DNA from: PNAI01 sp035574295 | GTDB taxonomy: Bacteria; Pseudomonadota; Alphaproteobacteria; Rhizobiales; Xanthobacteraceae | NCBI GenBank assembly: GCA_035574295.1 | Contig: DATLYX010000020.1 | Coordinates: 1 to 9,200, forward strand | Length of the DNA stretch: 9,200 nt | Direction of reading: 5' to 3' | In this document: positions 6,555 to 9,200 of the stretch, in pieces | How the letters are laid out: each line of letters opens with the position of its first letter | How positions within the stretch are numbered: position 1 is the stretch's first letter | Program-made: the position numbers and the translations under genes | The notes under the pieces: model-generated | The model's input: only the letters and a program-made list of their open reading frames with translations | What the model was told of the DNA's origin: nothing | The model's database searches: none

Positions 6555-6830
6555 TCAGTCGTCGCCGCCGTAGCGGTGGGAAAGATCGCGCTGAATTTGC
6601 AGCCGGATGAACGGGTCGGGATCGTCGCCGAGATAATCGGTGCCGTGATAGAGCGGCCCGGCGTGGAACTTGTCGGTTCCGCGATACTGCGGGTTTGGCC
6701 GCACAGGTTCGCGCACGACGGTTTGCTTCTTTTGCTGGGGTTCTTTGGCGGCTTGTGCCAGCGCCCGACCCGCGGGCAACATCCCGATGCCGAGGGCAAG
6801 AGCGAGCGCCAAGAGTCTGGTCGCGGTCAT
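6555..6830 (-). CDS. Small secreted protein of unknown function (paralogue B)
   Basis: Predicted exported protein of 91 residues, same unrecognised family as its downstream neighbour. The signal peptide covers about residues 1-26: Arg5, a hydrophobic run LLALALALGIGML, and an ALA site before Gln26. A Lys/Gln/Glu-rich linker leads to the conserved module at 49-91 (YRGTDKF, AGPLYHG, LGDDPDPFIRLQIQRDL, RYGG). The seven differences from paralogue A are mostly conservative (Asn/Thr, Trp/Tyr, Thr/Ser, Asn/Asp). Signal and linker have diverged freely, and codons differ at many third positions, including TGA instead of TAA as stop. That points to an old duplication with selection on the module. AGAGGGAG lies just before the ATG. 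Upstream is a second copy of the 27-bp element. Confidence 0.82.
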   Translation of the reverse strand: MTATRLLALALALGIGMLPAGRALAQAAKEPQQKKQTVVREPVRPNPQYRGTDKFHAGPLYHGTDYLGDDPDPFIRLQIQRDLSHRYGGDD

Positions 6831-6911
6831 GGGCTCCCTCTTGATCCCGTTTGCGCCCAGTCCTCCCTAGCTCAACGCCGGCCGCGCGCAAGCCTCGTGT
6901 CGCGCGCAGGC

Positions 6912-6938
6912 GATCACAAGTCGGTGTCGAAATATTTG
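6912..6938 (-). promoter_or_regulatory. Conserved upstream element, copy B
   Basis: Second copy of the 27-bp element, ending 81 bases before the start of paralogue B. On the minus strand it reads CAAATATTTCGACACC followed by GACTTGTGATC. It differs from copy A at three positions. It lies between the long hairpin that follows the oxidase gene and the paralogue B leader, so it is well placed to start or control a transcript for paralogue B. Confidence 0.6.
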
Positions 6939-6952
6939 TGTGCCGCCCGTGT

Positions 6953-7001
6953 TGGCGCATGTTCGGGAAAAGTGGGAATCGGTTTCCCAGGACCTGCGCC
7001 A
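6953..7001. repeat. Long imperfect hairpin, REP-like; possible terminator of the oxidase gene
   Basis: Outer arms TGGCGCA (6953-6959) and TGCGCCA (6995-7001) enclose inner arms GGGAAA (6965-6970) and TTTCCC (6983-6988), with partial pairing of GTTC and GGAC between them. The centre, GGGAAAAGTGGGAATCGG, resembles a widespread rhizobial intergenic repeat that I remember as GAAAAGTGGGAACCGGTTTTC-like. It starts 23 bases after the oxidase stop codon on the minus strand and could also stop or stabilise that transcript. Confidence 0.55.
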
Positions 7002-7002
7002 T

Positions 7003-7024
7003 GCAAGATTGCGAGCAAGATTGC
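7003..7024. repeat. Direct repeat of a 10-mer abutting the oxidase stop codon
   Basis: GCAAGATTGC occurs twice (7003-7012 and 7015-7024), separated by GA. The second copy ends at the last base of the oxidase stop codon. It is part of the palindrome-rich tail after that gene. Confidence 0.6.
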
Positions 7025-8079
7025 TAGCGGGCGACCAAATCGCGCCGGATGTCGGCAAGGCGCGCCACCCCGCAAAGCTGCATGGTGCGCAAAAATTCCT
7101 CGTGCAGATGGTCGAGCACCGCGCGCACGCCCTCGGCGCCGCCGGTGGCAAGTCCCCACAGCACCGGCCGTCCCACCAACACCGCGCGGGCGCCGAGCGC
7201 CAGCGCCTTCAAGATGTCGGTGCCGCGGCGAATGCCGCCGTCCACATAGACCTCGGCCTTTCCGGCCACTGCATCGGCCACCTCGGCGAGCGCCTCTGCT
7301 GTCGGCACCGTCGTGTCGAGATGCCGGCCGCCGTGATTGGAGACGATGACCGCCTTCGCGCCCAGCTCGACGCAGCGCGCGGCGTCGTCGCCGCGTAGCA
7401 CGCCCTTCACGACGACCGGCACGGGCGTGCGTTTCACGAGCCATTCGAGCTCGGCCCACGTGGTCGGAAACATCACCTTGCCCTTGAACTCGGGATCATA
7501 GGCGGTGCGCGCCATGGGCGACCCCGGCATGTTGACGTTGCGGATATCGGGCGAGGGCTCGAAAGGGGCGCGCAATTGGCGCGGGCTTGAGCCATACACC
7601 TGGTTGTCCACCGTCAGCACGAGCGCGCCAAATCCCGCGGCGGCCACGCGGTCGAGCAAGGCTTCCACCTCGCCGCGATTGGGCCACATGTAGAGCTGGA
7701 ACCATTGCACTGCGGCGCCACGCTCGGCGGCGACATCCTCGAGCAGCACATTGGCGCTGGTGGCGAGCACATAGGGCACGCCCGCCGCCGCAGCACCGCG
7801 CGCGGAGGCGCGCTCGCCCTCGGGATGGAACAGCTTGTGGCGGCCCATGGGCGCCACCATGAGCGGGGTCGGCGCGCGCGCCCCGAGCAGACTCACCGAC
7901 GTGTCGACCTTGCTGATGTCGCGCAGCACGTGCGGCCGCAAACGCAACCGCCGCCAGGCGGCAACATTTTCGGCCGCCGTGATTTCGTCGTCGGCGCCGG
8001 TGGCGCAGAAGGCGAACGAAGGCGCCGGCAGCTTGGCGCGCGCTTTCTCTTCCAGGGCATCGAAATCAAGGCAGTCCAC
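7024..8079 (-). CDS. FMN-dependent alpha-hydroxy-acid oxidase/dehydrogenase family protein
   Basis: TIM-barrel flavoprotein of the lactate/glycolate/mandelate oxidoreductase family, 351 residues, usual length. The family oxidises L-2-hydroxy acids to 2-oxo acids. Compared from memory with spinach glycolate oxidase, these are kept: VAPMGRHKLFHPEGE (75-89), the Gln128 and Tyr130 pair (WFQLY), Asp158 (TVD), Lys225 (VVVKGV), the catalytic His249 and Arg252 in SNHGGRHLD (247-255), and phosphate-binding DGGIRRGTDILKALALGA (280-297) with VGRP. Two substrate-contact positions differ: the usual Tyr24 is Phe24, and the Arg pair near glycolate oxidase 163-164 is Ser-Ser (164-165). The substrate may therefore be unusual. 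The start is a GTG with GGAGGG ideally spaced. The TRAP receptor gene is divergent, suggesting related substrates. Confidence 0.9.
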   Translation of the reverse strand: MDCLDFDALEEKARAKLPAPSFAFCATGADDEITAAENVAAWRRLRLRPHVLRDISKVDTSVSLLGARAPTPLMVAPMGRHKLFHPEGERASARGAAAAGVPYVLATSANVLLEDVAAERGAAVQWFQLYMWPNRGEVEALLDRVAAAGFGALVLTVDNQVYGSSPRQLRAPFEPSPDIRNVNMPGSPMARTAYDPEFKGKVMFPTTWAELEWLVKRTPVPVVVKGVLRGDDAARCVELGAKAVIVSNHGGRHLDTTVPTAEALAEVADAVAGKAEVYVDGGIRRGTDILKALALGARAVLVGRPVLWGLATGGAEGVRAVLDHLHEEFLRTMQLCGVARLADIRRDLVAR

Positions 8080-8269
8080 GTTTCCCTCCGCAGTAACCCG
8101 CGTCCTTCAACAGGCGAGGCGCGCAGCAACCGGCCGATGAGCCTGGGTCGCACGATCAACCTTCGCAAGCCGAAGTCGGTCGGACAGCGAGCGGGTATTT
8201 CCCACGGCTCCCTCCGGTCCGTCTACCGCCGAGACGGAAATCGTAGCGTCGCGTCGCAGGACGCCGCGC

Positions 8270-8293
8270 CGGGGATGTCATCGGGGATGTCAT
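8270..8293. repeat. Tandem 12-bp direct repeat, possible operator
   Basis: CGGGGATGTCAT occurs twice in direct succession (8270-8281 and 8282-8293). Each copy carries GATG-T-CAT, a short dyad, so the pair could seat a regulator on adjacent helical turns. It lies about 100 bases upstream of the probable TRAP promoter and 190 bases from the oxidase start. Confidence 0.5.
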
Positions 8294-8388
8294 AGTGTCG
8301 CGACGCGGCGGTCCGATGTCTGCCGGATGCGGTTGCTGCCGGAAATGGCCGCGGTTTGCGCTTGCATCGGCGTGACGGTCTCGCAGGG

Positions 8389-8422
8389 GGTGTTGACACC
8401 GGGGGCAAGGGGGAAGGATTGT
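8389..8422 (+). promoter_or_regulatory. Probable TRAP receptor promoter with overlapping dyad
   Basis: A perfect -35 box TTGACA (8393-8398) is followed after 18 bases by GATTGT (8417-8422), a weak -10. The -35 lies inside the dyad GGTGT-TG-ACACC (8389-8400), a possible operator that would block RNA polymerase when bound. The start codon is 46 bases downstream of the -10. Confidence 0.45.
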
Positions 8423-8468
8423 TTCAAGCGAAACTGATCGGCCGCTGTCGGCCAGGGAGGAGAAAACC

Positions 8469-9200
8469 ATGTCCAAACGCGTGCTCGTTCAAACGCTCGC
8501 TTTCGCGGCGGCAGGGGCGCTTAGCATCGGCGCCGGCACGCCGGCCAAGGCGCAGACCATCACGTTGCGAATCGCCAGCGGCCATCCGCCGGCGGTCGTG
8601 TATGCCGGCCAGATGAAGGATTACTTCCAGCCGGAGCTCAAGAAGCGCGTGGAGTCGAAGACCAAGTACAAGATCAACTGGGTCGAGGGCTACGGCGGCT
8701 CCATCGTCAAGGTGGCGGAAACGCTGGGCGGCGTACGCGACGGGATCGTGGATATCGGCGGGTTCTGCTTCTGCTTCGAACCGGCCAATCTGCCGTTGCA
8801 CGCCTTCCAAGTGATGCTGCCGTTCGGACCGGTCGATCCGATCGACAGCCTGCGGGTAGCGCAGGACGTTTACGCCAAAGTTCCCTTCCTCAGCAAAGTG
8901 TTCGAGGAGCGATTCAATCAACGGCTGCTCGCCCGCATTACCGACTCAAGCTACAACCTCGGCACCAACTTCGAATGGAAGTCACTCGGCGATCTGAAAG
9001 GACGCCGCATAGCCGGGGCCGGCCTCAATCTCAACTGGCTGCGCTATGCCGGCGTGACCCCGGTGCAGAGTTCGCTGCCCGAGGCCTATACCAGCATGCA
9101 GACCCGCGTCTATGACGGCTGGATCATGTTCCCGAGCGCATGGGTCAATCTCAAGCTGCACGAAGTCGGCCCGTATTACACGCTGATCGGCTTCGGAACG
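8469..9200 (+). CDS. TRAP transporter solute-binding protein, DctP family, N-terminal part (runs off window)
   Basis: Periplasmic receptor that captures an organic acid and delivers it to a TRAP membrane pair (DctQ/DctM), expected beyond the window. All 244 codons to the window edge are open. AGGGAGGAG precedes the ATG. The signal peptide covers about 1-28 with an AKA site before Gln29. The mature start ITLRIASGHPP (31-41), the GVRDGIVDIG stretch (88-97), and the block DLKGRRIAGAGLNLNWLRYAGVTPV with LPEAYTSMQTRVYDGW (175-218) follow the DctP pattern. In sialic acid receptor SiaP the carboxylate-clamping Arg147 sits in LKGLKLR; the matching position here appears to be Ala182, with arginines one and two residues earlier. 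Two cysteines in GGFCFCFEP (98-105) are unusual. The ligand is unknown; the divergent hydroxy-acid oxidase hints at a 2-hydroxy acid. Confidence 0.9.
   Translation, partial: MSKRVLVQTLAFAAAGALSIGAGTPAKAQTITLRIASGHPPAVVYAGQMKDYFQPELKKRVESKTKYKINWVEGYGGSIVKVAETLGGVRDGIVDIGGFCFCFEPANLPLHAFQVMLPFGPVDPIDSLRVAQDVYAKVPFLSKVFEERFNQRLLARITDSSYNLGTNFEWKSLGDLKGRRIAGAGLNLNWLRYAGVTPVQSSLPEAYTSMQTRVYDGWIMFPSAWVNLKLHEVGPYYTLIGFGT

Larger units (their letters stand above)
8080..8468. other. Divergent intergenic region between the oxidase and TRAP receptor genes
   Basis: These 389 bases contain no credible gene. They hold the oxidase ribosome binding site (GGAGGG, about 8084-8090), a 12-bp tandem repeat (8270-8293), a likely TRAP promoter with overlapping dyad (8389-8422), and a small stem GGCCG/CGGCC (about 8440-8453) just before the TRAP ribosome binding site. 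No clear promoter for the oxidase was found on the minus strand. Its length and divergent layout suggest a shared control region. Confidence 0.5.

Noticed and set aside
8424..8921. Minus-strand open frame opposite the TRAP receptor start
   Set aside because: Antisense composition; the plus strand has a signal peptide, a strong ribosome binding site and the DctP pattern.
1..9200. Search for CRISPR arrays, tRNA or rRNA genes, insertion sequences, integrase or att sites
   Set aside because: No regularly spaced repeats, no cloverleaf-like or ribosomal sequence recognised, and no transposase or recombinase motifs in any plausible frame.

Overview
This is a GC-rich bacterial chromosomal window with long overlapping open frames on both strands and strong Shine-Dalgarno sites. 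Gene content (BKACE-family enzyme, acyl-CoA dehydrogenase, TRAP solute-binding protein) and intergenic palindromes resembling those common in Bradyrhizobium and Rhodopseudomonas genomes suggest an alphaproteobacterium of the order Hyphomicrobiales. That placement is inferred from style and memory of such genomes, not from a search.

Layout. Positions 1-419 (-) hold the N-terminal part of a CPA1 cation/proton antiporter. A two-hairpin intergenic palindrome follows (about 482-571). Then come a BKACE-family beta-keto acid cleavage enzyme (583-1551, -) and an acyl-CoA dehydrogenase (1847-3085, -), separated by 295 bp carrying a REP-like palindrome. An MscS-family mechanosensitive channel (3247-4575, +) is divergent from the dehydrogenase and converges on a class I aminotransferase (4763-5944, -). 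The aminotransferase ribosome binding site lies inside a strong hairpin. Next are two tandem small secreted paralogues (6112-6384 and 6555-6830, both -). They share a near-identical C-terminal module and a 27-bp upstream sequence. An FMN-dependent alpha-hydroxy-acid oxidase homologue (7024-8079, -) is divergent from a TRAP solute-binding protein (8469 to the window end, +) across a 389-bp intergenic region.

How the genes may work together. The window reads as chromosomal metabolism of organic and acyl-CoA compounds rather than a mobile island: no integrase, transposase, tRNA, rRNA or CRISPR was seen. The BKACE enzyme and acyl-CoA dehydrogenase both act on acid or acyl-CoA substrates and may share a route, but the gap between them argues against a tight operon. 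The divergent TRAP receptor and hydroxy-acid oxidase suggest uptake followed by oxidation of a hydroxy-acid, which is inference. Three proteins (acyl-CoA dehydrogenase, oxidase, TRAP receptor) depart from family consensus at functional positions. The least explained element is the pair of small secreted paralogues with its duplicated upstream sequence.
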